Positions 1-8,077 of a stretch of DNA of 64,000 nt are shown in pieces. A model generated the notes under the pieces. The model was not told where the DNA came from and ran no database searches. It saw only the letters and a program-made list of their open reading frames with translations. Position 1 is the stretch's first letter, and each line of letters begins with the position of its first letter. Made by a program: the position numbers and the translations under genes. Origin of the DNA: Erwinia tasmaniensis Et1/99 (GTDB lineage Bacteria > Pseudomonadota > Gammaproteobacteria > Enterobacterales > Enterobacteriaceae); the NCBI RefSeq assembly GCF_000026185.1, contig NC_010694.1:2790001-2854000 (forward strand). Direction: 5' to 3'.

Positions 1-812
1 CCGCCTTTAACCGTCAGCGCTTCAGGATAGAGCTCCCCGCCCGCTTTCGCTCCACTGGATGCAGCAATTTGCTTCACCAGGCGAGGATCGGTTTGATTCT
101 CGATAAACCAGGCATGGATATGCTCACGCTTCAGCTGAGAGATCAGTGCAGCAACCTCGGAAGCACTGGCTTCAGACTCTGTTGAAAAGCCTACGGGGGA
201 CAAGAACTTCACCCCATAGCGCTGGCCGAAGTAACCAAAGGCATCATGGCTGGTGAGAACTTTGCGTTTGTTCTGCGGAATAGCGCTAAATGCCTGCTGT
301 GCCCAGCTGTCCAGCTGCTTTAACCGTTCAATATAGGCACTCCCGTGGCGGCGGAAGTAGTCTGCATCTTGAGCATCGGCGGCAATCAACGCATTCATCA
401 CGTTCGTGGCATAGATAACACCGTTGTGCATGCTGTTCCAGGCATGGGGATCGGCGATTGTCTTACCATCTTCTTCCATCTTCATGGTTTCAATACCCGA
501 GGATGCGACTACGATTTCCCCCTTATAGCCGGATGCGGCGATCAGACGGTCCATCCACCCTTCCATTCCCAGCCCGCTGACAAACACCACGTCCGCCTGC
601 GCCAATGCCTGGCTGTCTTTTGGCGTTGGTTCAAAACTATGCGGATCGCCGTTAGCCCCCACCAGACTTTTCACCACAACATGTTCTCCCCCCACATTCT
701 TTACTATATCTGCCAGCACGGTAAAACTGGCCACGGCATGTACCGTTTGCGCCATGGCTGCCGGGGCATTGATCAATGCCGACATGGCTATCGCTATCAT
801 TACCTTTTTCAT
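1..812 (-). CDS. Zinc ABC transporter substrate-binding protein (ZnuA-like), C-terminus cut by window edge
   Basis: Periplasmic metal-binding receptor that hands zinc to the ABC importer encoded just upstream. 270 codons are visible and the frame is still open at base 1, so the C-terminus is missing. A signal peptide (about residues 1-22, ending AMAQ) is followed by a cluster A-I metal-binding fold. Three candidate ligand histidines are visible: H58 in DPHSFEP, H123 in DPHAWN and H189 in TSHDAFGYF. A histidine rather than glutamate at the third position is the zinc (ZnuA) pattern rather than the manganese (PsaA) one. The long His-rich loop of E. coli ZnuA is absent; the equivalent loop (about 109-119) is short and acidic. 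The ATG overlaps the permease stop (ATGA) and an AAGGAG lies just upstream inside the permease gene. Zinc specificity is inferred from these residues and from the Zur-like site before the operon. Confidence 0.88.
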   Translation of the reverse strand, partial: MKKVMIAIAMSALINAPAAMAQTVHAVASFTVLADIVKNVGGEHVVVKSLVGANGDPHSFEPTPKDSQALAQADVVFVSGLGMEGWMDRLIAASGYKGEIVVASSGIETMKMEEDGKTIADPHAWNSMHNGVIYATNVMNALIAADAQDADYFRRHGSAYIERLKQLDSWAQQAFSAIPQNKRKVLTSHDAFGYFGQRYGVKFLSPVGFSTESEASASEVAALISQLKREHIHAWFIENQTDPRLVKQIAASSGAKAGGELYPEALTVKG

Positions 813-1678
813 ATGTACTCCTTTGCCTTAAAAAAAATTTTGCTGACGGCAAAGATGCCGCCACAAGGGCCGATCAAAATGGAAATAAAGAACAGGATTG
901 CTGCCCCGAGTACCACAGCAGGTCCGGCAGGAAGCGAAAGATAAAATGAGGCAATCAGCCCGCCAAAACTGGCCATGCTGGCAACGATCATCGCCGCAAA
1001 CAACGTGCCTGAAAGCTGGCGACTCCAGAGCCGGGCGCTGGCGGCGGGTAACATCATTAACCCAACGCTCATCAGGGTACCCAGCACCTGAAATCCGGCG
1101 ACCAGATTGATGACAACCAGCACCAAAAAAACGGCGTGCACCAGCGGCGATGCCCAGCGGCTTTGCGCACGCAAAAAGTTTGCGTCGAAGGCGTCAATTA
1201 CCAGCGGGCGATAGATTAGCGCTAAAACCAGCAGCGTGCAGCCGCTGACGCCGCTTACTAAGACGATGGATGGGTTGTCCACCGCCAACAGTGAACCAAA
1301 CAGCACGTGCAGCAGATCCACGCTGGAACCGCGCAGTGAGACCAGCGTGACGCCAAGTGCCAACGAGCCGAGATAGAAACCAGCAAAGCTGGCATCCTCG
1401 CGAAGTGGCGTATAGCGACTGACGGCAGCTGACATCAGCGCGACCGTCAGACCGGCAATCGCGCCACCTATCCCCATCGCCACCAGCGACAGGCCGGATA
1501 GCAGGTAGCCAATCGCTGCACCCGGCAGCACCGCATGTGACAATGCGTCGCCGACCAGACTCATGCGGCGTAACAGTAGGAAAACCCCGAGAGGCGTTGC
1601 GCTAAGCGAAAGAGCGACACATGCCACAAGCGCACGCCGCATAAATGCAAATTCGATAAATGGCTGGATCAACGTCAT
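809..1678 (-). CDS. Zinc/metal ABC transporter permease (ZnuB/ABC-3 family)
   Basis: Inner-membrane permease, 289 residues, of the ABC-3 family that imports zinc or manganese. About eight hydrophobic segments are spread over the whole length, and the family motif around SHAVLPG (about residue 47) is present; this is the loop that contacts the ATPase. It is the second protein of a three-gene importer. Its start overlaps the ATPase stop as ATGA, and its own stop overlaps the binding-protein start in the same way, so translation is probably coupled along the operon. It is somewhat longer than E. coli ZnuB (261), mainly at the C-terminus. Substrate is inferred from the operon, not from the permease itself. 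Confidence 0.9.
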   Translation of the reverse strand: MTLIQPFIEFAFMRRALVACVALSLSATPLGVFLLLRRMSLVGDALSHAVLPGAAIGYLLSGLSLVAMGIGGAIAGLTVALMSAAVSRYTPLREDASFAGFYLGSLALGVTLVSLRGSSVDLLHVLFGSLLAVDNPSIVLVSGVSGCTLLVLALIYRPLVIDAFDANFLRAQSRWASPLVHAVFLVLVVINLVAGFQVLGTLMSVGLMMLPAASARLWSRQLSGTLFAAMIVASMASFGGLIASFYLSLPAGPAVVLGAAILFFISILIGPCGGIFAVSKIFFKAKEYI

Positions 1679-2364
1679 ATGCTACGCCCCATAGCACGAA
1701 TGGGATCAGCATCGCTAACGCCGTGCACGGGGCAGTACCACTCGCCGCACTGCGGCGTGATATGCAACACCTGCGGAAAATGTTGAGCCACTTTCGCCAT
1801 ATCGTGCAGCACGACGATGAGGGTATTTCCCGCACGCTGTCGCTCTGCCAGCAAGACCAGGAGCAGCTCAACGGTATCGCTGTCCACGCCGGTAAAAGGT
1901 TCATCTAACAGTAAAAGCTCGGCCTCCTGCACCAGCAGGCGAGCAAAGAGAACGCGCTGTAATTGCCCACCGGATAACGTACCGGGAGCCGAAGTGGCAA
2001 AAGGCAGCATGTTGACGCGCTCAAGTGCCGACATCACCTGCAGCCGCTGCGGCCGACTGATGCCACGTAACCAGCCACAGCGCCGCCACAACCCCATCGC
2101 CACCAGGTCAAATACGGTAATGGGAAAGCCTCTTTCAATCTCAGAGTGCTGCGGTAGCCAGCCTATGGACGGAGATGGAACCGAAAGGCTTACCGAACCA
2201 CTTACCGGAGGTAATATGCCGCATAAGGTTTTAAGCAGGGTTGATTTTCCGCAGCCATTGGAACCCACCAGAGCCGTCATACTGCCAGGTGAAAGCTCAC
2301 CGGTCAGAGGGGGGGTGACACCACGCCGCTGGTAACCAGCAACCAGTTGATTCAGCATCATCAT
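1675..2364 (-). CDS. Zinc/metal ABC transporter ATP-binding protein (ZnuC-like)
   Basis: ATPase subunit that powers the importer. Walker A GSNGCGKST, signature LSGGQLQR and Walker B LLLLDEPF are all intact, followed by the H-loop histidine in VLHDMAK. The protein has 229 residues from the ATG at 2364. Two more ATG codons follow at 2361 and 2358, and a GTG lies in frame at 2379. I chose 2364 because it overlaps the stop of the small upstream reading frame as ATGA, the same junction used at the other two gene borders of this operon. The exact start is uncertain by a few codons. Transcription should start near the Zur-like box about 140 bases upstream. Confidence 0.87.
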   Translation of the reverse strand: MMMLNQLVAGYQRRGVTPPLTGELSPGSMTALVGSNGCGKSTLLKTLCGILPPVSGSVSLSVPSPSIGWLPQHSEIERGFPITVFDLVAMGLWRRCGWLRGISRPQRLQVMSALERVNMLPFATSAPGTLSGGQLQRVLFARLLVQEAELLLLDEPFTGVDSDTVELLLVLLAERQRAGNTLIVVLHDMAKVAQHFPQVLHITPQCGEWYCPVHGVSDADPIRAMGRSI

Positions 2365-2489
2365 CCGCTGATCGCCCACCCTGTCAGTAAAACGAGCAGC
2401 ATAACGGGAAGAAAAATTAAGATGAGTCGCTGCCAGGCCGGGCAGCTAAGCAGTGTCCCGAAGCGTAAAAAGCACGAAGAGGTCGTCAC
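2361..2489 (-). CDS. Possible 42-residue single-span membrane peptide heading the zinc operon
   Basis: A short frame with a GTG start preceded by CAGGG five bases upstream. It encodes a peptide with a basic/aromatic stretch and then one strongly hydrophobic segment (about residues 21-38, including LILIFLPVMLLVLL) and ends WAISG. Its stop overlaps the ATPase ATG as ATGA, the arrangement found at both later junctions of the operon. Its start lies only 18 bases after the Zur-like box, so it would be the first gene of the transcript. I do not recognise the peptide. It could be a real small subunit or only a translated leader; without homologues it stays tentative. Confidence 0.35.
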   Translation of the reverse strand: MTTSSCFLRFGTLLSCPAWQRLILIFLPVMLLVLLTGWAISG

Positions 2490-2506
2490 GATAGCCCTGA
2501 TAGGTA

Positions 2507-2521
2507 TGTTATAACATAACT
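2507..2521 (-). promoter_or_regulatory. Zur-like operator
   Basis: The 15-mer TGTTATAACATAACT (plus strand) contains GTTAT and ATAAC as a perfect inverted repeat around AAC. It matches 13 of 15 positions of the enterobacterial Zur core TGTTATAATATAACA. On the minus strand it includes TATAAC, a plausible -10 box for the zinc operon, so bound Zur would cover the promoter. Function is inferred from the consensus and the neighbouring genes. Confidence 0.7.
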
Positions 2522-2594
2522 TTAAGATAACTCAGGAATGATAGCGCCGATAAAAGTAAAATGTATCTAATTATGACTCCAGTTATGCCGCGCC

Positions 2595-2616
2595 CCCTCA
2601 AGTAATGTGTTGAGGG
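2595..2616. repeat. Inverted repeat in the divergent intergenic region
   Basis: CCCTCAA and TTGAGGG form a perfect 7-base stem around an 8-base loop. It lies between the zinc operon and the 2775 gene, about midway in the non-coding stretch 2490-2774. No U-tract follows on either strand, so a protein-binding site is more likely than a terminator. A TATACT -10-like hexamer for the rightward gene is at 2694-2699. Nothing else is recognised in this stretch. Confidence 0.4.
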
Positions 2617-2774
2617 AGCCTGACGATCGTTTATACAGTATGCAGAAGAGGGGCTAATGGTCGATATTCGGCCGAAAAACCATTGCGATAGGCTATACTG
2701 TAGTGACCTGGTTACCATTTTCACGGCGCATAGCCGTTATCCTGGTTAAGAAAAAGTAACCCTGTGAGGAAGAA

Positions 2775-3128
2775 ATGCACAAAACTTTATCCGTAAAGTA
2801 CAGTCAAATTAATGTAGACCCGCTGGAATTAATGTCAGCTATAGAACAGATAATTCCCAAAATAGCGGATGACCTGGTAGGTTCTCTTGATTGGTATTCA
2901 TCTAATGCGCGATATGTTCCCGACACTATCAGAATTATTTCCCTGGAACATTTAGGGCAATCGCGTTATAAAATGAACTACAGCTTTCGCTGGAACTTGT
3001 TCAATGCCTGTTTGGATATAGATGCCTATGAGACATCCAACCAGTCGGTCAACTTTAGCTATAATCCTAATCAATTGGTGTTCGAGTTTGTGGATAACAC
3101 CCGTCAAACAACATCAGACGAATTGTAA
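2775..3128 (+). CDS. Hypothetical protein, 117 residues
   Basis: I do not recognise this protein. The start is well supported by GAGGAAGAA directly before the ATG. It has no signal peptide, no membrane span and no cysteine cluster; it looks like a small soluble alpha/beta protein with many aromatic residues in its second half (FRWNLF, VNFSYN, VFEFVDN) and a polar C-terminus. The base composition is AT-rich compared with most of the window, like the adjacent tomB and hha. It is followed by a 143-base gap and then tomB in the same direction, so the two may share a transcript. In E. coli acrB occupies this side of tomB, so this position has been rearranged. Confidence 0.6.
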   Translation: MHKTLSVKYSQINVDPLELMSAIEQIIPKIADDLVGSLDWYSSNARYVPDTIRIISLEHLGQSRYKMNYSFRWNLFNACLDIDAYETSNQSVNFSYNPNQLVFEFVDNTRQTTSDEL

Positions 3129-3271
3129 TATTTAGTCACTTCTACACAGATATTTTATAACAGGTTATATTTTGTCAACGTTCATAGCCGCATCGTAATT
3201 ATCAATTCCTGGCACAATAAGTTTAAAAGTGCAGCTTAACGGTATGTTTAGCGAGCTATGGAGGGAAAAAG

Positions 3272-3652
3272 ATGGACGAATACTCACCGAGAAGGCATGA
3301 TATTGCGCAACTGAAATTCTTATGTGAAAACCTCTATGACGAAGGTTTGGCTACGCTGGGCGACAGCCACCACGGCTGGGTTAATGACCCGACATCTACG
3401 TTCAACCTACAGCTTAATGAACTGATAGAGCATATTGCAGCCTTCACAATGAATTACAAAATAAAGCACGTCGAAGACGCCGATCTGATTAGTCAGATTG
3501 ATGAGTACATGGACGACACTTTTATGCTTTTCAGCAATTACGGTATTAACATTCAGGACTTACAACGCTGGCAAAAATCAGCGAAACTTTTATTTAACAT
3601 CTTTGCTAAAGAATGCGTAATGAGCCAAAATCAGGCAAGCCATTCATTTTAG
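3272..3652 (+). CDS. tomB: Hha toxicity modulator TomB
   Basis: Antitoxin-like partner of Hha that relieves Hha toxicity and affects biofilm formation. The 126-residue protein begins with the family signature [19 protein letters not shown], continues with GWVNDPTS and ELIEHIA, and has the conserved [12 protein letters not shown] segment near residues 82-93. A strong GGAGGG ribosome site precedes the ATG. The last ~14 residues differ from the E. coli protein. hha follows 29 bases downstream on the same strand, the usual tomB-hha arrangement, and both genes are AT-rich. Confidence 0.95.
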   Translation: MDEYSPRRHDIAQLKFLCENLYDEGLATLGDSHHGWVNDPTSTFNLQLNELIEHIAAFTMNYKIKHVEDADLISQIDEYMDDTFMLFSNYGINIQDLQRWQKSAKLLFNIFAKECVMSQNQASHSF

Positions 3653-3681
3653 CAGCCCATAACTCTTTCTACGGTTTAATA

Positions 3682-3900
3682 ATGACTGAAAAACTTCTCA
3701 CGAAAACTGATTATCTAATGCGCCTCAGACGTTGTCGTTCAATCGACACGCTGGAGCGCGTGATTGAAAAGAACAAGTACGAATTATCTGATGATGAACT
3801 CGCTGTATTTTATTCGGCTGCAGATCACCGCCTTGCCGAACTGACTATGAATAAACTGTACGATAAAGTCCCAGTCGCCGTGTGGAAGTTTGTCCGTTAG
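3682..3900 (+). CDS. hha: Haemolysin expression-modulating protein Hha
   Basis: Small nucleoid-associated regulator that binds H-NS and modulates silencing of AT-rich and horizontally acquired genes. The 72-residue product ([20 protein letters not shown]...) has the family length and the conserved [28 protein letters not shown] core. The frame is open further upstream to 3613, but that extension overlaps tomB; the ATG at 3682 gives the canonical protein. No clear terminator is seen before the ffs gene, which runs in the opposite direction. Confidence 0.97.
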   Translation: MTEKLLTKTDYLMRLRRCRSIDTLERVIEKNKYELSDDELAVFYSAADHRLAELTMNKLYDKVPVAVWKFVR

Positions 3901-3957
3901 CGCAAAAGGGATTAAGAAGAAGAGATTGAAAGGTCATTAGCTGGCAACTGCAGAATT

Positions 3958-4071
3958 GGGTGGGGGCCCTGCCAGCTACATCCCGGCACACGCGTCATCT
4001 GTTACGGCTGCTTCCTTCCGGACCTGACCGAGTTCACAAATTAGCATTGCGGGAGAACCAACAGGGCCCCC
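3958..4071 (-). ncRNA. ffs: 4.5S RNA of the signal recognition particle
   Basis: The minus strand reads as a 114-base hairpin RNA. The 5' GGGGGCCCTG pairs with the 3' CAGGGCCCCC, and the apical SRP domain contains the conserved GGTCAGGTCCGGAAGGAAGC segment with its GGAA tetraloop. It binds Ffh to form the SRP that targets inner-membrane proteins. Ends were set by matching the mature E. coli molecule, which has the same length. Confidence 0.97.
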
Positions 4072-4102
4072 ATTGAGTGCTCTGGATAACCAGAACGCAC
4101 GC

Positions 4103-4131
4103 ATTATCAATGATGCCCCTGCCAATTGCAA
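4103..4131 (-). promoter_or_regulatory. ffs promoter
   Basis: On the minus strand TTGCAA (4126-4131) and GATAAT (4103-4108) are separated by 17 bases. A start about 7 bases after the -10 would leave a ~24-base 5' leader before mature 4.5S RNA, agreeing with the precursor known in E. coli that RNase P trims. Confidence 0.7.
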
Positions 4132-4197
4132 GCCGCCTAAGGGTGACCGCTGTTTTCTTGCACGATCCCCCCTTTATTCCCCCGTCACGGAGCATCC

Positions 4198-4512
4198 ATG
4201 GGTCCAGAAGCGGACAGCTTTCAACAACGAATCTGGCACATTATCGCCGCTATCCCTTATGGTTCGGTCGCAACCTACGGCGATATAGCCCGTCAGGCAG
4301 GATCACCGCGTGCTGCTCGTCAGGTCGGCGGGGTTCTGAAACGGTTGCCCCACGGTAGCCAACTTCCCTGGCATCGGGTGATTAATCGTAAAGGTGAGAT
4401 ATCGCTGGTCGGTGACGATTTTGCCAGACAGCGCGGCGCACTGCTAAGCGAGGGTATTGACGTTTCTCAAGAGGGGAAAGTCTGCCTGCAACGCTATCGC
4501 TGGCAAGGGTGA
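4198..4512 (+). CDS. ybaZ: Alkyltransferase-like protein (Atl/YbaZ)
   Basis: DNA-binding protein of the O6-alkylguanine-DNA alkyltransferase family that lacks the acceptor cysteine. The family active-site PCHRV is PWHRV here (about residues 56-60), as expected for an Atl protein: it recognises O6-alkylguanine and flags it for nucleotide excision repair but does not remove the alkyl group. The 104-residue length covers only the C-terminal alkyltransferase domain, with the helix-turn-helix region IPYGSVATYGDIA and the Arg-finger region AARQVGGVL. A CGGAG ribosome site precedes the ATG. It is shorter than E. coli YbaZ (129) at the N-terminus. Confidence 0.92.
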   Translation: MGPEADSFQQRIWHIIAAIPYGSVATYGDIARQAGSPRAARQVGGVLKRLPHGSQLPWHRVINRKGEISLVGDDFARQRGALLSEGIDVSQEGKVCLQRYRWQG

Positions 4513-4514
4513 TA

Positions 4515-4532
4515 GCGCCCCGCAAGGGGCGC
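4515..4532. terminator. Hairpin between convergent ybaZ and ybaY
   Basis: GCGCCCC and GGGGCGC form a perfect 7-base stem with a GCAA loop in the 25-base gap between the convergent genes. No clear U-tract follows on either strand, so termination is inferred from position rather than from a full intrinsic-terminator signature. Confidence 0.45.
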
Positions 4533-4537
4533 CAGCA

Positions 4538-5095
4538 TTATATCGACGTCGCTGCAGGCACGCTCGATGAAGTGCTCACTTGACTTGGAGACGTCGGAGG
4601 CACGGCCGTTGCTGCCCCACTCTGGGTAGGGATGGCGACTGAAGGAACCGGAACCAGCGTCAAATCCTGACGCGTCTCCCCGTTGGTGACAACCTGCTTC
4701 ACCGTATCGGTAACAAACAGTAATTTACCCTCTACCGTGACTGCCGCACTTAACAGAATGCGGGCGTGAGGCTTAACGTCAGCGGGATTGAACGGCAGGA
4801 TAAAGCGGAAAGGTGCCTGTGCGCCTTCGGTGCGCACAACATGCTGCGCCACGACTTTGGACGGTGCATCCGCCAGTGAGGCATCAGAAAGGGTCACCGT
4901 CAATACGGCATTCGGTGGCAAAGCCACTTTCTGCCGGATCCATGCCGTACCACTCACGTTAGGCATACGCAGCGTTGATGACTGCCCGGCAACCTGAGAT
5001 CCCAGCGTAGGAGTTGGCACCTTAGTGCTTTCATCGGCACAACCCGAAATGGCTACGGCCAGCGCTGCGCCACTTAATACTTGCCAGATTTTCAT
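4538..5095 (-). CDS. ybaY: YbaY family outer-membrane lipoprotein
   Basis: Predicted lipoprotein of 185 residues. The N-terminus has a signal peptide ending in the lipobox AISG-C19, so the mature protein should be lipidated at the cysteine. The middle part (about residues 48-145) matches the YbaY domain, with VSGTAWIRQKVALPPNAVL and PFRFILPF. The C-terminal ~40 residues are rich in Pro, Ser, Thr and Val and look disordered. It converges with ybaZ and diverges from tesB. The molecular function of the family is unknown. Confidence 0.92.
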   Translation of the reverse strand: MKIWQVLSGAALAVAISGCADESTKVPTPTLGSQVAGQSSTLRMPNVSGTAWIRQKVALPPNAVLTVTLSDASLADAPSKVVAQHVVRTEGAQAPFRFILPFNPADVKPHARILLSAAVTVEGKLLFVTDTVKQVVTNGETRQDLTLVPVPSVAIPTQSGAATAVPPTSPSQVSTSSSVPAATSI

Positions 5096-5318
5096 TAATC
5101 ATTTCTCCTTAAACTCGGTGCATTCGGCAAAACATTGCCATCGAATGGCCAACCTTTACGACTTTGGTGAGTTTAATACTGGCACAGGTTACTGATTTTT
5201 TCCTGCAAGAGGCTATTTTCATGCTCGGGTTGCGTTAGAGCGGGCGGCATAAACAGGCATTGACGCTAACTGGTCAGATCTCGCAAACTGCATGAGTGGC
5301 AATATTGAGGAAGCGGAT

Positions 5319-6179
5319 ATGAGTCAGGCATTGCATAACCTGTTAAACCTGCTGGATCTGGAAAAGCTGGAGGAGGGCCTGTTTCGCGGTCAGAGTGAAG
5401 ATCTCGGCCTGCGTCAGGTGTTTGGCGGTCAGGTTGTCGGACAGGCACTGTATGCCGCCAAGCAGACGGTGCCACAGGATCGCGTTATCCATTCATTTCA
5501 CAGCTATTTTCTGCGCCCGGGCGACAGTCAGAAAACCATTATTTATGATGTCGAAAACCTGCGTGACGGGCAGAGCTTCAGCGCCCGCCGGGTCAAGGCG
5601 GTGCAGAACGGTCAACCTATTTTTTATATGACCGCCTCATTTCAGGGGCATGAAAAGGGTTTTGAGCACCAAAAAAACATGCCGCAGGTGCCAAGACCCG
5701 ACGCGCTGCCATCCGAAACGGACATTGCGCGCCAGCTGGCTCATCTTCTTCCCGAAAAGGTGCGTAACAAGTTCTTGGCCGAAAGACCTTTTGAAATCCG
5801 CCCGATTGAGTTCCATAACCCGCTGCAAGGGCACGTCAGTGAACCGGTTCGCTATAGCTGGCTGCGTGCCAACGGCCCCCTGCCCCACGACAGGCGGACT
5901 CATCAATATCTGCTGGGCTACGCCTCTGATTACAACCTGCTACCGGTTGCGTTGCAGCCACACGGTAAGGGTTTTCTTGAACAGGGGATGCAGGTCGCCA
6001 CTATCGACCATTCCATGTGGTTTCACCGCCCGTTCGATTTAAACGAATGGCTGCTCTACAGCGCTGAAAGCACCTCCGCATCCGGTGCCAGGGGCTTTGT
6101 GCGCGGTGAGTTCTACAATCAGCAGGGGATTTTAGTGGCTTCTACCGTACAAGAAGGCGTCATTCGTCAAAACTCATGA
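5319..6179 (+). CDS. tesB: Acyl-CoA thioesterase II
   Basis: Hydrolyses medium- and long-chain acyl-CoA to free fatty acid and CoA. It is a double hot-dog enzyme of 286 residues, exactly the length of E. coli TesB. Clear family segments are [20 protein letters not shown] near residue 23, [12 protein letters not shown], and in the second hot-dog [18 protein letters not shown] and [11 protein letters not shown]. The frame is open nine codons upstream to 5292, but the ATG at 5319 gives the conserved MSQAL start and has AGGAAG before it. Confidence 0.97.
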   Translation: MSQALHNLLNLLDLEKLEEGLFRGQSEDLGLRQVFGGQVVGQALYAAKQTVPQDRVIHSFHSYFLRPGDSQKTIIYDVENLRDGQSFSARRVKAVQNGQPIFYMTASFQGHEKGFEHQKNMPQVPRPDALPSETDIARQLAHLLPEKVRNKFLAERPFEIRPIEFHNPLQGHVSEPVRYSWLRANGPLPHDRRTHQYLLGYASDYNLLPVALQPHGKGFLEQGMQVATIDHSMWFHRPFDLNEWLLYSAESTSASGARGFVRGEFYNQQGILVASTVQEGVIRQNS

Positions 6180-6198
6180 AGCTGCGGCAGCATAAAAA

Positions 6199-6220
6199 AG
6201 CGGGCCTTGAATGGCCCGCT
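6199..6220. terminator. Bidirectional terminator between tesB and amtB
   Basis: AGCGGGCC and GGCCCGCT form a perfect 8-base stem with loop TTGAAT. On the minus strand the stem is followed by a T-run (reverse complement of AAAAAA), giving a good intrinsic terminator for glnK-amtB. On the plus strand a weaker T-rich stretch follows. Confidence 0.85.
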
Positions 6221-6253
6221 TGATTTTGTACTTGCGCCCTTTTTTGCCCAACC

Positions 6254-7540
6254 TTAATGGTTGTAGGCGTTCTCACCGTGGCTGTTCACATCCAGACCTT
6301 CACGCTCCTGCTCTTCAGGAACGCGCAGACCCACAACCATATCCGCCACTTTAAACCCGATAAAGGCAACAACGGCAGTCCAGACAATAGTCAGGCCCAC
6401 GCTGAACAGCTGTACCCAGACCTGATGGCCCATGGTGATGCCTGGGGCATAACCTACACCGCCCAATGAAGATGATGCAAATACCCCGGTCAGGATACAT
6501 CCAACAATCCCACACACGCCGTGCACGCCGAACACATCGCAAGGATCATCAACACGCAGCCATTTTTTCAGCGTGGTCACACCCCACAGACCAGCCAGTC
6601 CACCCACCACGCCAATGATCAGAGCACCGCCAACGCCAACGTAGCCACATGCGGGAGTAATTGCTACCAGCCCAGCTATCACACCGGAGCTGACGCCGAG
6701 AAGTGAGGGCTTACCGCGTAGCGCCCACTCGCCAAAGGTCCAGCTTAGCATCGCACCGGCGGTTGCAATGACCGTATTCAGGAACGCCAGGCCCGCAATT
6801 TCGTTAGCCGAGCTGGCAGAACCGGCGTTGAAACCAAACCAGCCAAAGTACAGGATCGCCGTTCCGGTAAAGACCATCGGCAGATTATGGGGTTTGAAGG
6901 CTTCTTTGCCAAAACCGGCGCGTTTCCCGACAAGATAGGCCCCGACCAGGCCAGCAACGGCGGCGTTGATATGAACCACAGTCCCCCCGGCGAAGTCCAG
7001 CGCGCCATCCTGAGCGAGGAAACCACCGGCCCACACCATATGGGCAATCGGAAGATAGGCGAAGGTCAGCCAGATCACGACGAAGATCAGTACCGCCGAG
7101 AAACGGATACGTTCGGCTATAGCGCCGACGATCAGCCCAACGGTGATACAGGCGAATGAAGCCTGGAAAGCCACATGAATATACTGATAGAAAGATCCCA
7201 TCAACGTCGTGGGTGCAATATTTTTCAGCATGGCCCAGTTAAAGCTGCCAAAGAAAGCGTTGCCTTCGCTGAAGGCCAGAGAATAACCGTAGACCATCCA
7301 CAGCACGCAAACCAAAGCGAAAGTGACGGCCACCTGAGTGAGCATTGACAGCACATTTTTGGCACGAATTAAACCGCCATAAAAGAGTGCTATGCCGGGA
7401 AGGGTCATAAAGAGCACGAGGGCGGTACAGATCATCATAAAAGCGTTATCGGCTTTGTCAGCAACTGCTGGTGCAGCCGCCATTGCCAGCGTCGGTAAAA
7501 AAGCCGCACCGGTGAGGAAAAAAGTAGCAATTTTTTTCAT
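6254..7540 (-). CDS. amtB: Ammonium channel AmtB
   Basis: Inner-membrane ammonium transporter, 428 residues, the E. coli length. An N-terminal signal peptide (about 1-22, TLAMA-A) precedes eleven membrane spans. Family hallmarks are MICTALVLFMT at the first span, the pore segments DFAGGTVVHINAA and DDPCDVFGVHGVCGI (the twin pore histidines), and the conserved C-terminal tail GLRVPEEQEREGLDVNSHGENAY that binds GlnK. The frame extends further upstream to 7651, but that would run into glnK; the ATG at 7540 starts a signal peptide. It lies 28 bases downstream of glnK, and the two form the usual nitrogen-controlled operon. Confidence 0.97.
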   Translation of the reverse strand: MKKIATFFLTGAAFLPTLAMAAAPAVADKADNAFMMICTALVLFMTLPGIALFYGGLIRAKNVLSMLTQVAVTFALVCVLWMVYGYSLAFSEGNAFFGSFNWAMLKNIAPTTLMGSFYQYIHVAFQASFACITVGLIVGAIAERIRFSAVLIFVVIWLTFAYLPIAHMVWAGGFLAQDGALDFAGGTVVHINAAVAGLVGAYLVGKRAGFGKEAFKPHNLPMVFTGTAILYFGWFGFNAGSASSANEIAGLAFLNTVIATAGAMLSWTFGEWALRGKPSLLGVSSGVIAGLVAITPACGYVGVGGALIIGVVGGLAGLWGVTTLKKWLRVDDPCDVFGVHGVCGIVGCILTGVFASSSLGGVGYAPGITMGHQVWVQLFSVGLTIVWTAVVAFIGFKVADMVVGLRVPEEQEREGLDVNSHGENAYNH

Positions 7541-7568
7541 TTTATCCCATCCCATTTTTAGTCCCGGA

Positions 7569-7907
7569 TTACAGTGCAGCTTCGTCGGTTTCGCCGGTAC
7601 GAATACGAATGACGCGCTGCAGCTCTGCAACGAAAATCTTCCCGTCACCAATTTTTCCGGTATAAGCCGCTTTGCTAATCACATCCACGACTTCATCAAG
7701 CTGATCGTCTGCGATGGCAATATCGATTTTGACTTTTGGCAGGAAATTTACGCTGTATTCCGCACCGCGATATAACTCCGCATGCCCTTTCTGACGGCCG
7801 AAGCCTTTGACTTCAGCGACGGTGAGTCCCTGAATACCGATAGACGACAGTGCTTCACGCACGTCTTCCAGTTTGAACGGTTTGATTACCACAGTAACCA
7901 GCTTCAT
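7569..7907 (-). CDS. glnK: Nitrogen regulatory protein P-II 2 (GlnK)
   Basis: Trimeric signalling protein that reports nitrogen status and blocks AmtB when nitrogen is ample. The 112-residue protein has the T-loop with Tyr51 in GAEYSV, the site uridylylated by GlnD, and the GKIGDGKIFV (B-loop) and RIRTGE (C-loop) segments that bind ATP and 2-oxoglutarate. It is followed directly by amtB, which identifies it as GlnK rather than GlnB. It is preceded by a sigma-54 promoter and an NtrC site. Confidence 0.97.
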   Translation of the reverse strand: MKLVTVVIKPFKLEDVREALSSIGIQGLTVAEVKGFGRQKGHAELYRGAEYSVNFLPKVKIDIAIADDQLDEVVDVISKAAYTGKIGDGKIFVAELQRVIRIRTGETDEAAL

Positions 7908-7957
7908 ACGATCCCCCAGGGTTTAAATATGGCTGTTTCAACAACACGAAAGGTATA

Positions 7958-7974
7958 AAGCAAAGGCTGTGCCA
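7958..7974 (-). promoter_or_regulatory. Sigma-54 promoter of glnK-amtB
   Basis: On the minus strand TGGCAC, five bases, then TTGCTT matches the -24/-12 consensus TGGCAC-N5-TTGCW. It lies about 50 bases upstream of the glnK start codon. Confidence 0.88.
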
Positions 7975-8077
7975 TTGTTGAAAAGCTGAATATTTCATAC
8001 CCCTGGTCCGTTCCGTGCGGATTACAGCCTGAAACGCCGTCGGAAGGCAGGCGCGCGGTCTTGCAGCAGGAGTGAAG

